Program-made: the position numbers and the translations under genes
Notes under the pieces: generated by a model
The model's input: only the letters and a program-made list of their open reading frames with translations
What the model was told of the DNA's origin: nothing
The model's database searches: none
Source of the DNA: a virus
DNA: 64,000 nucleotides
IMG/VR virus record: IMGVR_UViG_3300027763_000027
Span: 1-64,000 of that record
Reading direction: 5' to 3' (one strand)
In this document: in pieces, positions 1 to 9,160 of the stretch
Position numbering within the stretch: position 1 is the first letter of the stretch
How the letters are laid out: every line of letters starts with the position of its first letter

Positions 1-216
1 ACAGCACCGCCAACAACTGCACCAACAGTTGCACCAACAAGTGCTCCAACAGTTGCTCCAACAAAAGCACCGACAGCACCGCCAACAACTGCACCAACAG
101 TTGCACCAACAAGTGCTCCAACAGTTGCTCCAACAAAAGCACCGACAGCACCGCCAACAACTGCACCAACAGTTGCACCAACAAGTGCTCCAACAGTTGC
201 TCCAACAAAAGCACCG
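1..216 (+). repeat. Three exact 72-bp tandem repeats coding a 24-residue TAP-rich unit
   Basis: Bases 1-72, 73-144 and 145-216 are identical. Each encodes a 24-residue unit of alternating Thr, Ala, Val, Ser or Lys with Pro at every third or fourth place. From 217 to about 291 the repeat decays into imperfect TVAPT/TSAP units. The array runs off the left window edge, so its copy number is unknown. It lies inside the virion protein frame and makes a long Pro/Thr linker. Exact identity at base level points to recent expansion or gene conversion. Confidence 0.95.
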
Positions 217-3200
217 ACAGCACCGCCAACAAGTGCTCCAACAGTTGCACCAACAGTAGCACCAACGGTAGCTCCAACATCAGCACCAGTAATGATGACA
301 TGGGCGCCAGTAGCAATAGTCTCACAAGATTATACTATGGTAACAAAAACAGGAGACTCTAATCTATACGCTTTAGTTAAACAGGGTGGCATTGAAACTC
401 AATATAATATAAATTTGCCATCATATACAAATACAACTATGTTAGTTAAATATGATCCATTGCAAAAACCATCTTTCGTATATTCGGCTGTAAGTGGAAC
501 GGGTTATGTGTTAAATTATTTAAAATTGAATAGTGGAAATTGGGAAGTAAAAACTGTTGGATCTCTAGGTTCTTATATTGAAAAAGATTCTATAGATCTT
601 CAATATGATCCAAACGATAATCTTCCTGCATGTATATTATTCGATACATCTAATAATGATTTAAATTATTATAAATATAGTGGAAATTCTTTTGTCAAGA
701 CAACAGTATTTGATGGAGCAATAAATAATGGTAATTTAGCAACCTCGAATCAGACAGTTAAATACGCTAATTTGAATTTTGATTTATATGATAGTTTTCC
801 AGTTGTAACATTTTTAGAAGAACGTTATTTTCCAGTAGTTGGGACTGGGATTGGTATTTATTTTTACCATGGAAAAAATTATAACAACGGATTAGGATTT
901 CAAAAATCTATAATAAATACATTTTCTCAAACATTAAATAATAAAAAACATATAAATACAAAATTAATACAATCAAAAAATTTATTTCTAACTTTCTTTG
1001 GAGGAAATACTACAGGACTCTTTCTTAATATGGTTAAAGATAACATTCAGTATCCATCAAATTGGAAAACTGGCACACATTATGATTTAACTGGAGATAA
1101 TATATATGAAAAGCCACAAGTTGAAGTTTTTCCATTACCTTATGAGAATGTTTCTGTAGCTTATATATCCACTAATTCAAACAAAAGGACTGGTTTATTT
1201 ATTGAGGCATTTAATAATCTTGAAGCCACAAATTTAGATGTTAACTCTAACATACAACCATATAATTATGCAAAATATACTTTAATAACAGGATCTGGAA
1301 TAGATATTAATAAAAATATTATTTCAAAAATAGATTCTGACCTTAATCCCATAGTTTTTTATAAAAAAGACAATCTTATTAAATATGCAAAATATACAGG
1401 AATTAATTTTAGTGCTCCTAATTCGTGGTCTAATAACAATTATAATTCAGGTTTTTCTAGCGAAAATACTTTTAAAAATTTAAGTAATTCAAGTTCTTAT
1501 CAATTTGGATTTGATTTTGCAACAAAAGATATTTTTAAAATTTACGCAGTGACCCTAAACGACAGTAGACATGATACTCAAGGCGGACCCAACTATCTTC
1601 ATACTGGAGGATACAACATATTTCAAGAATATAAGTATCCATATGTCAAACCTACTAGAAGTGGAACAATTGACAGCACATTACTAGAAATGAATTCTTG
1701 TAGCATAAAAATAAACCCAGTTACAAAACAGCCAAACTTAATGTTCGTTGATACTAATATAATAAAATATTATTATCCTATAAATGATGAATTAACATCT
1801 TGGACAGGCTTAACTTTCCCTTCTGGAAATATTATTCTAAGTGGCAAAAATATTTCTATTCGTGTACAAGATATGGGTAAATTTGATTTTGATAGAGAAA
1901 CAAATCAATTAGTTATGCATGCTCATTGCCGTTCTTGGACTGGTACCGTTAGCTATGATAATGGTATTCTATTTAAAAAAGATTTAACAGGGGCAGGATA
2001 CACATATTATAATACTCCATATACTGGTTCTTACGGAGCAGCAACCGATTTTAAAGTAAATCCAATTACAAATCAATATTCATTAATTTATGTAGATTCA
2101 TATCATGGTATAATATATTCTGAAATGAACCCGTACACAAAAGCTTGGAAACATTCATATATTGAATCGGGTGGACTATATGGAGATAGTAAAATTAATT
2201 TAGATTTTAAAAGCAATGGTTATCCAGTTACAGCTTATGTAACAATTAGCGGTAGCGCGAGGAATATAACTGGATTTCTAAAAATAGCAGAATATGATGG
2301 TTCAAATTGGACAAAAACAATACTTCATACTGCAACAGGAAATTATTTTTGGTTAAATGGGCTTGATTTTAAATATAACTCTGGAGAAAATTATTATGGA
2401 GTTTCATGTGTTGATAATCAGAATTATCTGCCAAAGTTAAGCGGACTATATATAACAAATAAAGGCGTTCCATATGATGGGCAAATTAAAAAATATAGTT
2501 GGGATCATATTGCTCCTAATAATGAATACGCTTATCATACTCAATTGCTTTTTAAACAATATAGTGGCGAGACTACGCCATTTATTTTTAGATTCTCAGG
2601 TTTTAATGATATTATTTATTTAGAAAATGAAAAGTTAATAACAGGAAAATTTATAAATAAATTAGATTTAAACTCACAATTTGGTACCGCAGAAGTAATA
2701 GATTATACAACCGAACAAAAGGAAGCGCCAAAAGTTCCAATACAATTTTTCATAAGTGAAAATTATAATGGAGAATGGACTATTTATGAAAATCAAAGCG
2801 TGCTTGCTCAAAAAAATTTAAATACATCATTTAGGTTTACTCAAGGGTTTGGAAATGAAATTTTAAAACTTTATACATTCTATACTTATCCTGGAAACTC
2901 AATATGTATTAACTTTTATAATAATAATGTAGTTGGTAGTGTTGTTTTGGGCCGTGCAATTCTACGATACAATGGAAATAATTTAATAGATATTACTTCA
3001 ATGCAGCTTTCAGCGAGTAATAAAATATGCAGTAGTATCCCTAGATCAACGGTTACCTCAACTAGCGCACCCATAGCTGCACCATCAACATCCGCTCCAA
3101 CTTCGGCACCTATATTTAGTCCAGATGTTTATTCAACTTATACATCTTCTCAACAAAATATTTTAATGAATAGTAGTAATAATGGAGCAGCTTCTGTTTA

Positions 3201-4416
3201 TCCAATAACGTTTAATGTAAATAATATTAATAGCAATAGCGTAGTACGTCAGGTAAATTTAGAATTAGAAGGCTATAATCATACTTATGCTGAAGATGTG
3301 GCGATGATTTTAGTTTCTCCATCAGGTGATGGAGTTTTAATTTCGAATTGCTTGGGTTATAATAATGCTGCAAATAATATAAATGTTGTTTTTGATAAAA
3401 ACGCACCCCTTTTATGGAATGGATATAGTTCTGGTACTTATAGACCAAATTCTCTAACTTCTGGAGATTGTGGTGATAGAATATTTCAACCAGAAATAAA
3501 TCTTCCGTACACAGGTATAAGTTCTTATTCAACTGATTTATCTATATTTTCTCACATGCAACCAAATGAAGCAAATGGAATTTGGAGACTTTATATTCAA
3601 GATTTTTGGCCATCAGATGATAATGGTTCTTTATTAAGAGCTAAATTAAAATTTTATACAGATATAAATTGCTCTTGTTTAGAGGGAACAAATAGCCACA
3701 TAAAAAGACTTGGTACTTATTATAGAGATTTTATTCCAAATCAAGAATTTTGTGATAAAAGTCCAGTTAACGTTGTCGTTACAAATCAATCATGTTTAAA
3801 TTATGGAGCAACCATACAATGTATGTCATGTCAAACTCCATGTGATAATGGTTGTGCGCGAGGAACAACTCTACAAAGCACACCATGCGCGCAAGCTTGC
3901 CCAGGATGTTGTCCTTATCCAGAGCTTGGATGCAAAGGTACTTTAACAACATTTGATGATCAAAAAGATGTTGATCGTTATTTTGCGAGTTATAATGAAG
4001 ATGACAGAAAACAATCTTGCGCTGAAACTTTTGGTATAGTTAGTCCATTATCATGTTACGAAGGATATCTAGCATGTGGTGACCCTGTCACAATAACATT
4101 TACTGCATCTCAAGTAGATGATGCTGTCACTTTCGAATATACTGGAACCGTTATTGCTTGGGGTGGAGATCCGCCCTACTCGAGAACCGCAACTGTTCTT
4201 CCTGGTGGAACAGCTCAAATTAGAATAGCAAATATTAATGAACAAGGTCCATCTCACGCTATTGTTTCAATAAGCAGTTCTAAAGGAGGAAGCGTAAACA
4301 CAACACATTGTTGTTGTGGATTCGCAAATAGAAATTGCGAAGGAAATGGTCCAGTTATTACTCCTTGTAACTGTCCAAGCAATATAGTTATTGCGAGTTT
4401 ATTTGTGCCAAGATAA
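1..4416 (+). CDS. Large virion fibre-like protein with Thr/Ala/Pro repeats and P-domain (5' partial)
   Basis: The frame is open from base 1 and continuous with the ATG at 292, so the gene begins left of the window. At least 1471 residues are visible. Residues 1-97 are Thr-Ala-Pro/Val-Ala-Pro repeats, a mucin- or arabinogalactan-like linker. Residues about 100-1000 are beta-rich, with recurring units of the type NP-(V/I)-T-x-Q-x-x-L-(M/I)-(F/Y)-V-D that suggest propeller blades. A second Ser/Ala/Pro linker (nt 3058-3120) leads to a proprotein-convertase P-domain (nt about 3120-3665; hallmarks LVSPSG and GIWRLYIQD). A Cys-rich segment (nt about 3670-3950) follows. The endolysin gene starts 13 bases later. 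It is probably a tail fibre or other surface protein; the receptor is unknown. Fold calls are by eye. Confidence 0.75.
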   Translation, partial: TAPPTTAPTVAPTSAPTVAPTKAPTAPPTTAPTVAPTSAPTVAPTKAPTAPPTTAPTVAPTSAPTVAPTKAPTAPPTSAPTVAPTVAPTVAPTSAPVMMTWAPVAIVSQDYTMVTKTGDSNLYALVKQGGIETQYNINLPSYTNTTMLVKYDPLQKPSFVYSAVSGTGYVLNYLKLNSGNWEVKTVGSLGSYIEKDSIDLQYDPNDNLPACILFDTSNNDLNYYKYSGNSFVKTTVFDGAINNGNLATSNQTVKYANLNFDLYDSFPVVTFLEERYFPVVGTGIGIYFYHGKNYNNGLGFQKSIINTFSQTLNNKKHINTKLIQSKNLFLTFFGGNTTGLFLNMVKDNIQYPSNWKTGTHYDLTGDNIYEKPQVEVFPLPYENVSVAYISTNSNKRTGLFIEAFNNLEATNLDVNSNIQPYNYAKYTLITGSGIDINKNIISKIDSDLNPIVFYKKDNLIKYAKYTGINFSAPNSWSNNNYNSGFSSENTFKNLSNSSSYQFGFDFATKDIFKIYAVTLNDSRHDTQGGPNYLHTGGYNIFQEYKYPYVKPTRSGTIDSTLLEMNSCSIKINPVTKQPNLMFVDTNIIKYYYPINDELTSWTGLTFPSGNIILSGKNISIRVQDMGKFDFDRETNQLVMHAHCRSWTGTVSYDNGILFKKDLTGAGYTYYNTPYTGSYGAATDFKVNPITNQYSLIYVDSYHGIIYSEMNPYTKAWKHSYIESGGLYGDSKINLDFKSNGYPVTAYVTISGSARNITGFLKIAEYDGSNWTKTILHTATGNYFWLNGLDFKYNSGENYYGVSCVDNQNYLPKLSGLYITNKGVPYDGQIKKYSWDHIAPNNEYAYHTQLLFKQYSGETTPFIFRFSGFNDIIYLENEKLITGKFINKLDLNSQFGTAEVIDYTTEQKEAPKVPIQFFISENYNGEWTIYENQSVLAQKNLNTSFRFTQGFGNEILKLYTFYTYPGNSICINFYNNNVVGSVVLGRAILRYNGNNLIDITSMQLSASNKICSSIPRSTVTSTSAPIAAPSTSAPTSAPIFSPDVYSTYTSSQQNILMNSSNNGAASVYPITFNVNNINSNSVVRQVNLELEGYNHTYAEDVAMILVSPSGDGVLISNCLGYNNAANNINVVFDKNAPLLWNGYSSGTYRPNSLTSGDCGDRIFQPEINLPYTGISSYSTDLSIFSHMQPNEANGIWRLYIQDFWPSDDNGSLLRAKLKFYTDINCSCLEGTNSHIKRLGTYYRDFIPNQEFCDKSPVNVVVTNQSCLNYGATIQCMSCQTPCDNGCARGTTLQSTPCAQACPGCCPYPELGCKGTLTTFDDQKDVDRYFASYNEDDRKQSCAETFGIVSPLSCYEGYLACGDPVTITFTASQVDDAVTFEYTGTVIAWGGDPPYSRTATVLPGGTAQIRIANINEQGPSHAIVSISSSKGGSVNTTHCCCGFANRNCEGNGPVITPCNCPSNIVIASLFVPR

Positions 4417-4429
4417 TATAACAATTTAA

Positions 4430-5059
4430 ATGAATATATCTAAAAAATCTCTTGATCTTATACTAGAATTTGAAGTTGGCGGAGGAGAGAGCTATTATAA
4501 TAAATTTTTAAAAAATCCAACATGGCCAGGAGAGCAAAGCGGAGTTACAATTGGCGTAGGTTATGATCTTGGATATGTAAATAAAAGTGAATTTAGCGAA
4601 GATTGGAAAGATCTTCCTAAAGAAGTTTTTGATAGATTGTATAAAGTTGTAGGCATAAAAGGATATAACGCAAAAGGTTTAATTAGAGGATTAAAAGATA
4701 TAACTATTCCTTGGGATCTTTCACTAAAAGTTTTTAACAATAAAACAATAACTAAATTTTATAATTTAACGCGCGAAACTTTTCCTAATTTTGATAATCT
4801 TCCAGAAGATGCAAAAGGTGGATTAGTTAGTCTTGTGTTCAATAGGGGAGCAGCTTTAGAAGGTGATCGTCGGCGCGAAATGAAATTAATAAGAGATGGT
4901 ATGAAATTAACATCTACTTTTGATCAAAAAACTTTAACTTTTATAGCTAATCAAATAAGAAGTATGAAAAGAATATGGATTGGAGGCAGTATAGAAAAGG
5001 GCATGAGTAGAAGACGAGATGCTGAAGCTAAATTAATTGAAAATTCATTAAATACTTAA
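4430..5059 (+). CDS. Endolysin, pesticin/T4-lysozyme-like muramidase
   Basis: A 209-residue protein that should cleave the glycan backbone of peptidoglycan at lysis. The N-terminal block is that of the pesticin-type phage lysozyme family: FEVGG followed by PTWPGEQSGVTIGVGYDLGY. By analogy with the Glu/Asp/Thr triad of T4 lysozyme and pesticin, E15, T40 and D46 are the likely catalytic residues. There is no signal peptide, so release would need a holin or similar; the 88-residue membrane protein at 58516-58782 is one unproven candidate. It follows the fibre gene by 13 bases and converges with the GT10 gene, the two stops being 3 bases apart. Confidence 0.85.
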   Translation: MNISKKSLDLILEFEVGGGESYYNKFLKNPTWPGEQSGVTIGVGYDLGYVNKSEFSEDWKDLPKEVFDRLYKVVGIKGYNAKGLIRGLKDITIPWDLSLKVFNNKTITKFYNLTRETFPNFDNLPEDAKGGLVSLVFNRGAALEGDRRREMKLIRDGMKLTSTFDQKTLTFIANQIRSMKRIWIGGSIEKGMSRRRDAEAKLIENSLNT

Positions 5060-5062
5060 TAT

Positions 5063-5992
5063 TTATTTAAAATTTCTAATTTTAGGTAATGCATTTTTAA
5101 TTTTTCGTGGTAAACTCAAAGGAGTTTCAATTGTTTTATCTTCTGGAAAATATTTTATTAAATGAGTTTCAAGGTATTTGTATTTTTTACATAATTCAAA
5201 ATTTTCTTTTATTGCGCCAATTTTAGAGTAATATAATTCAGGACTTATATTATTAGGATCATTATCCATAAATTCATCTAAAAAAATTATTCCATCTTTA
5301 TTAAAATGCTCGCCAATATCTCTGCATCCCCAATAAATTGGAATAGTTCCAGTTGCAAAACAATCTAATATTTTTTCCGTAAAATATGTTGGATAAACCA
5401 TATTTTCAATAGCAATCGAAAACATGTAATCTTTTAAACCGACTTCTTTTGGCACTATACCATTCGCCCCAAATATATCAGCTCTGTTCATATATAAATC
5501 TCTTATTTTTAATCTAAATTTATGTCCATCAGTCCAAGCTTTGTCAGAACAAATCATAGATAAAAGTTTAGTTTTTGGATAAATTTGCATGTCCCTTATC
5601 CATGTTGAGTTAGCTGGCATGAATTTTATTTTATGATGTAGTTGGCATAAAAATTTATCGTGCGTAAAAATTAATTCAAATGTCTCAGTATATAAATTTA
5701 AATTTTTTTCTAAATCTTTATACAAAAATGGATGAATAATTTTGCTTTCCATAATCCAAGCGTATTTTTTTCCTATTACTCGATCAGTGAAAGCATCATG
5801 TATACAAGTATCAATATACATAAAATTTTTATTTTCATTTTCGTCCCAATTTATGCCTATTTCATTAATTTCTTTAATAGCTTTAATTATTTCATTTTTT
5901 CTTTCAGATGGGTTAAGAACCTCTAAACCTTGGTAATGCCTTGTAATCCAAGAAAAAGGTCCACCACCACAATAACTTTTAAAAGTTTTCAT
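5063..5992 (-). CDS. GT10-family (alpha-1,3-fucosyltransferase-like) glycosyltransferase
   Basis: A 309-residue protein whose C-terminal half carries the GT10 donor-binding signature: YMFSIAIEN, then YFTEKILDCFATGTIPIYWG. GT10 enzymes move fucose from GDP-fucose to a sugar acceptor in a GT-B fold. No signal peptide or membrane segment is visible, so it probably works in the cytosol. GDP-mannose 4,6-dehydratase, the first step of GDP-fucose synthesis, is encoded at 52254-53408. The C-terminus ends LPKIRNFK, almost the same as the end of the three-domain glycosyltransferase at 38467-41529. A GTGTAAT element lies 13 bases upstream and a weak GGAAAT ribosome site precedes the ATG. Confidence 0.85.
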   Translation of the reverse strand: MKTFKSYCGGGPFSWITRHYQGLEVLNPSERKNEIIKAIKEINEIGINWDENENKNFMYIDTCIHDAFTDRVIGKKYAWIMESKIIHPFLYKDLEKNLNLYTETFELIFTHDKFLCQLHHKIKFMPANSTWIRDMQIYPKTKLLSMICSDKAWTDGHKFRLKIRDLYMNRADIFGANGIVPKEVGLKDYMFSIAIENMVYPTYFTEKILDCFATGTIPIYWGCRDIGEHFNKDGIIFLDEFMDNDPNNISPELYYSKIGAIKENFELCKKYKYLETHLIKYFPEDKTIETPLSLPRKIKNALPKIRNFK

Positions 5993-6005
5993 GATTTCCG
6001 ATATT

Positions 6006-6028
6006 ATTACACATCAAATAAGTGTAAC
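6006..6028. promoter_or_regulatory. Divergent pair of GTGTAA elements
   Basis: Two copies of the recurrent element face away from each other. The minus-strand copy (GTGTAATAAT, core 6007-6012) serves the GT10 gene. The plus-strand copy (GTGTAACAT, core 6022-6027) stands 8 bases before the ATG at 6036. TGTAAT resembles a -10 hexamer, and no shared -35 box is seen. Inferred bidirectional promoter. Confidence 0.5.
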
Positions 6029-6035
6029 ATATTGT

Positions 6036-6701
6036 ATGTTGAAAATGTTGACTATTGTTCCCTCTCGCGGAAGGCAAAAAAATCATTTAGACGTAATTGA
6101 AGCTTTTAGAAAAACATCTGTCATAAGTGATTTATGCTTTGGTCTTGATGAAGACGATTATCATAATTATCAAAAAGTTGACGGTGTTATTTACGAAATA
6201 AATCCATCATTAAGAATGAATGGAACTCTTAATCTCATAGCAAATAAATATGCAGATAAGTATGATTTACTGTATTTTATGGGTGACGATCATCGACCAA
6301 GATCATTTGGATGGGATTCTCGTTTAGCAGAACCTTTAAAAAATTCTACAGGTTTGTCATATGGAAATGATTTATTACAAGGCAAAAAACTAGCCACGGC
6401 AGTATTAATGACATCAAATATAGTTAAAGAGATCGGATTTTTTTCTCCACCAAGTCTTAAACATTTTTATTTAGATAATTTTTGGATGGATTTAGGACAT
6501 GGTTTAAATAATTTAAATTATTTTGACGACGTAATTATTGAACATATGCATCCTTGCAATAAAAAATCAGCGGTAGATGGTACATATTCTCATGCATGGT
6601 CCGTTCTAGAAGAAGATGCTAAAAATTATCAAATATATAAAGATACACAATTTGAATCAGACTTAAAAAAAATAAAAGCAAAAATATCTAATAACTCTTG
6701 A
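6036..6701 (+). CDS. GT-A-fold glycosyltransferase-like protein
   Basis: A 221-residue protein when started at the ATG at 6036. The frame is open back to 5991, but that would add 15 residues overlapping the divergent promoter, and the GTGTAA element sits just before 6036. The N-terminus LTIVPSRGR and the segment YFMGDDHRPRSFGWD (a DxD-like metal/nucleotide site) are typical of small GT-A enzymes found in phages. The sugar and acceptor cannot be told from the sequence. No signal peptide or membrane segment is visible. It lies between the GT10 gene and the neck genes and may modify a virion or host surface structure. Confidence 0.6.
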   Translation: MLKMLTIVPSRGRQKNHLDVIEAFRKTSVISDLCFGLDEDDYHNYQKVDGVIYEINPSLRMNGTLNLIANKYADKYDLLYFMGDDHRPRSFGWDSRLAEPLKNSTGLSYGNDLLQGKKLATAVLMTSNIVKEIGFFSPPSLKHFYLDNFWMDLGHGLNNLNYFDDVIIEHMHPCNKKSAVDGTYSHAWSVLEEDAKNYQIYKDTQFESDLKKIKAKISNNS

Positions 6702-6710
6702 CATATTAAC

Positions 6711-6717
6711 GTGTAAT
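6711..6717 (+). promoter_or_regulatory. GTGTAAT element before first neck gene
   Basis: GTGTAATAAT lies with its TGTAAT core ending 7 bases before the ATG at 6725. This is the same spacing as at 6036 and 58441. No Shine-Dalgarno sequence separates it from the start, which suggests a nearly leaderless message. Confidence 0.45.
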
Positions 6718-6724
6718 AATTAAT

Positions 6725-7246
6725 ATGGGTGTACCTATCGTAGATATTGCTGATGAAATTTATCGTGAACTAGGCAGTCCAAGTGACCTTAGCCTTCCGT
6801 CTATTGGTTTTTGGCTTAGAACAAATATCGGTGATCTTAATATTTTAATTAATAAAAAGTTTTATATAGATGAAAATACTCTTGAAATTGGTATGCCAGA
6901 GAATAGTGGAGATATCTTTGGTGATGTTGAAAAGAGCATATTTAAGATGATTTACACCATACATTATTACGAAAGGTTATTTAGAAATGCCCTTGGTGTG
7001 GCAAGCACAGATAGCGTGATAGAGATAGATCAAAACGGGTTCCGCGCTAGAAAAGTTAATAAAAATGAATTGGCAAAAACTTACGCTGAATTAAGAAGAC
7101 AAATTAATGATGAACTTCAAATCCTTACTAAAAACTATAATCTTAATGAAGCAAGACCATTGCAGGTCGCTGGGGATGATACGCAAGCAGAACCAAATAA
7201 AACATATACATATAGTAGTAATTTAAGAACAATAGATAATTTGTAA
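6725..7246 (+). CDS. Putative neck/connector protein
   Basis: A 173-residue protein not recognised with certainty. It is mostly helical by composition, with a short strand-rich start and an Asp/Glu-rich middle (INKKFYIDENTLEIG). It opens a run of four tightly packed genes (gaps of 4 bases or overlaps) leading to the tail tube gene. In tailed phages this place usually holds head-completion, adaptor, stopper and tail-terminator proteins. The assignment is by position only. No signal peptide, membrane segment or enzyme motif is visible. Confidence 0.4.
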   Translation: MGVPIVDIADEIYRELGSPSDLSLPSIGFWLRTNIGDLNILINKKFYIDENTLEIGMPENSGDIFGDVEKSIFKMIYTIHYYERLFRNALGVASTDSVIEIDQNGFRARKVNKNELAKTYAELRRQINDELQILTKNYNLNEARPLQVAGDDTQAEPNKTYTYSSNLRTIDNL

Positions 7247-7250
7247 TTAT

Positions 7251-7691
7251 ATGGCAACCAGCTTTTTAAATTCGGCCGATAAGATCTGGTTTCAAAATGC
7301 AGTTGATACTTGGTTCGAAACATTTAAGCAAACCATAACCGTTCACAAAGAACCTACGAAAGTTTTACAAGATAATTCAAATCAAATGTTAGGATACAAA
7401 GATTATTCTAACCCGAACGATTATACATATGTTCCAAGATATCAATCTTTTGATGCAGTTGTGAAATATAATCCAACTGATAATTTAATAGAAGATAGTG
7501 AAATTAAGATTAAATTTATTAATCAAACTATTGAAATTTATGTAAAACAAGACGCTAGAGATTACATAGACTTAGATAAAACAGAAAAAATTACTTTTGA
7601 TAATAAAACTTTTAACATATTTAGCACAAGTATAGTCAAAACTTATGCTGATACAGCTTATTATATGTACTATTTAAAGGAAACAAGATAA
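7251..7691 (+). CDS. Putative head-tail joining (stopper-like) protein
   Basis: A 146-residue protein of unknown family. The second half is beta-rich (EIKIKFINQTIEIYV, EKITFDNKTFNIF), as in small barrel-like head-closure or tail-terminator proteins. Its stop overlaps the next start by one base (TAATG), showing translational coupling. The role is inferred from gene order between the connector-like gene and the tail tube, not from similarity. Confidence 0.35.
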   Translation: MATSFLNSADKIWFQNAVDTWFETFKQTITVHKEPTKVLQDNSNQMLGYKDYSNPNDYTYVPRYQSFDAVVKYNPTDNLIEDSEIKIKFINQTIEIYVKQDARDYIDLDKTEKITFDNKTFNIFSTSIVKTYADTAYYMYYLKETR

Positions 7692-8257
7692 TGGGACAAG
7701 TTAAAGTAAATTTTGGAAAAATAGTTGAAGATAGTAAAACTTTTAGTGAAAAGTCAGAAGAGAATATCACTAATAAATATGAATCTAGTAAACAAGATTT
7801 TTTTTCTAAATTTGAAAATCATCCAGTAACACAAGAAATAGAATCTGGACCAGAAGCTAACAATTCTTCAAGAACATTGAATGGGGTAGGTAATTTATTT
7901 AGTTATATTGGTTTTGATAAAAATTCAGATCCAATATCTGTTTTAAGAGGAATATTAGATAAATCTTTTAACTTTAAAAAAACTAAAATAAAAAATGGAA
8001 AAAGATTTACTATTAATTACCCAACTTTAGACGAGATCAAAGCTAATACGCCTATGCCTTGGGAAGGCGGAAATAGTTGGGTGGTTGGAATTGAAAGAGG
8101 AATTTCTGGTTTTAGTAATTATATGTATAAAAAATTTGGAGGCGGAAGATCTGGACAAGGCCTTCAATCAGAAAATAGAATCCGAAGTGGTGGATTCAAA
8201 AAAACAAAATATATGACTGATTTAATTAATCAGTTTGTAAAACAAATATCAAAATGA
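7691..8257 (+). CDS. Hypothetical neck/tail-completion protein
   Basis: A 188-residue protein. The first 70 residues are polar and probably flexible or helical. A Gly/Arg-rich stretch (FGGGRSGQG) lies near residues 148-157, and the C-terminus is basic. It overlaps its neighbours on both sides, by 1 and 4 bases (ATGA), so it belongs to the same coupled unit. No catalytic motif was seen. A structural or tail-completion role is inferred only from its place before the tail tube. Confidence 0.35.
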   Translation: MGQVKVNFGKIVEDSKTFSEKSEENITNKYESSKQDFFSKFENHPVTQEIESGPEANNSSRTLNGVGNLFSYIGFDKNSDPISVLRGILDKSFNFKKTKIKNGKRFTINYPTLDEIKANTPMPWEGGNSWVVGIERGISGFSNYMYKKFGGGRSGQGLQSENRIRSGGFKKTKYMTDLINQFVKQISK

Positions 8258-9099
8258 AAGCTCAATTAGATAATATTTTAATGTCAAGCATGATAATGTG
8301 GATGGATCATGTTATCTTAAAAAGAGGAGAAGCTTTTAAAAATAATAATACTAGCTTTTATCCAGTTACAAACATATACAATGGTTTTTATACATATGGA
8401 CTACCATTTAATCAAATAGCTTGCGATAGCTCTATACCAAATTGTCAAATACTTTCTGGCGTACATGTAAATAATGTTTTTAAAAAAATTGGAGAAGCTA
8501 ATCTAACGGCAATTACTCCAAGCGAAGGACATGTTCATTTTAGTGCAAATCAAATCGCTGCTAATAATAATTTAGTAGGTTTTTATGCAGTTAAAGATTT
8601 TAATATATATTTAACAAATTCACCAGATGAAGAAATCTTATTTGAAAGTCAATATAAAATTAGACCTAAAACAATACAAACTGCAGCAGGACTACCAATA
8701 GAAACAATAACTTACCCATGTATATTCTTAAAGAATAATGGTGGAGAAAATAAACCATTTGCTTTTGGTGGACAAGATAACACTCAACTTCTAGTAAGAG
8801 CTATTGTATTAGCTGATAATCTATTTAATTTAGATGGTGTTTGTGGTATATTAAAAGATACAGCTAGAGAATATATTCCATTAATAAGAAATAGTCCTTT
8901 TAATAACTTTGGTGGGCTAAATAATGGTCATTATGACTATGATAGTTTAACCAGTAATATTGATGTTGGAGTAGATGGCTTCTATATATCAGAAGTAAAT
9001 GTAAGTAAAATATTTGCTAATATTAAAACTAATAATAGTCAAGTATTTCCAGCTTTTGTTGATTTTACCCTTGAAAATATAAGGTATCCTAGATTATAA
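8254..9099 (+). CDS. Hypothetical virion protein upstream of tail tube
   Basis: A 281-residue protein starting in an ATGA overlap with the previous gene. It is rich in Asn and beta-forming residues and has no signal peptide or membrane segment. The last gene before the tail tube in many phages is a tail terminator or sheath-like protein. The length is too short for a typical contractile sheath, and no sheath motif was seen here or elsewhere in the window. It is probably structural, exact role unknown. Confidence 0.35.
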   Translation: MKAQLDNILMSSMIMWMDHVILKRGEAFKNNNTSFYPVTNIYNGFYTYGLPFNQIACDSSIPNCQILSGVHVNNVFKKIGEANLTAITPSEGHVHFSANQIAANNNLVGFYAVKDFNIYLTNSPDEEILFESQYKIRPKTIQTAAGLPIETITYPCIFLKNNGGENKPFAFGGQDNTQLLVRAIVLADNLFNLDGVCGILKDTAREYIPLIRNSPFNNFGGLNNGHYDYDSLTSNIDVGVDGFYISEVNVSKIFANIKTNNSQVFPAFVDFTLENIRYPRL

Positions 9100-9126
9100 T
9101 TTATATTTCTCAATAGATAAATTCAA

Positions 9127-9151
9127 CTGTAATAAAGTATACAATTAGGAG
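9127..9151 (+). promoter_or_regulatory. CTGTAAT element and strong ribosome site of tail tube gene
   Basis: A variant of the GTGTAAT element (CTGTAATAAAG) is at 9127-9133. A perfect AGGAG Shine-Dalgarno follows at 9147-9151, 9 bases before the ATG. Unlike most copies, this one gives a real leader, which fits a highly expressed structural gene. Confidence 0.5.
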
Positions 9152-9160
9152 AATTTTAAT

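Noticed and set aside
1-216. Tandem repeats as a possible CRISPR array
   Set aside because: The 72-bp units are contiguous without spacers and code in frame for a Thr/Ala/Pro linker.
29-259. His/Gln-rich ORF in another frame over the left repeats
   Set aside because: It is an out-of-frame reading of the TAP repeats. The frame from base 1 continues without stop into the large virion protein and has ordinary codon use.
6698-6726. TTGACA-N17-TAATAT match before the first neck gene
   Set aside because: The -10 would overlap the ATG at 6725, and no usable start lies just downstream. The GTGTAAT element at 6711 has the usual distance, so this match is probably chance.
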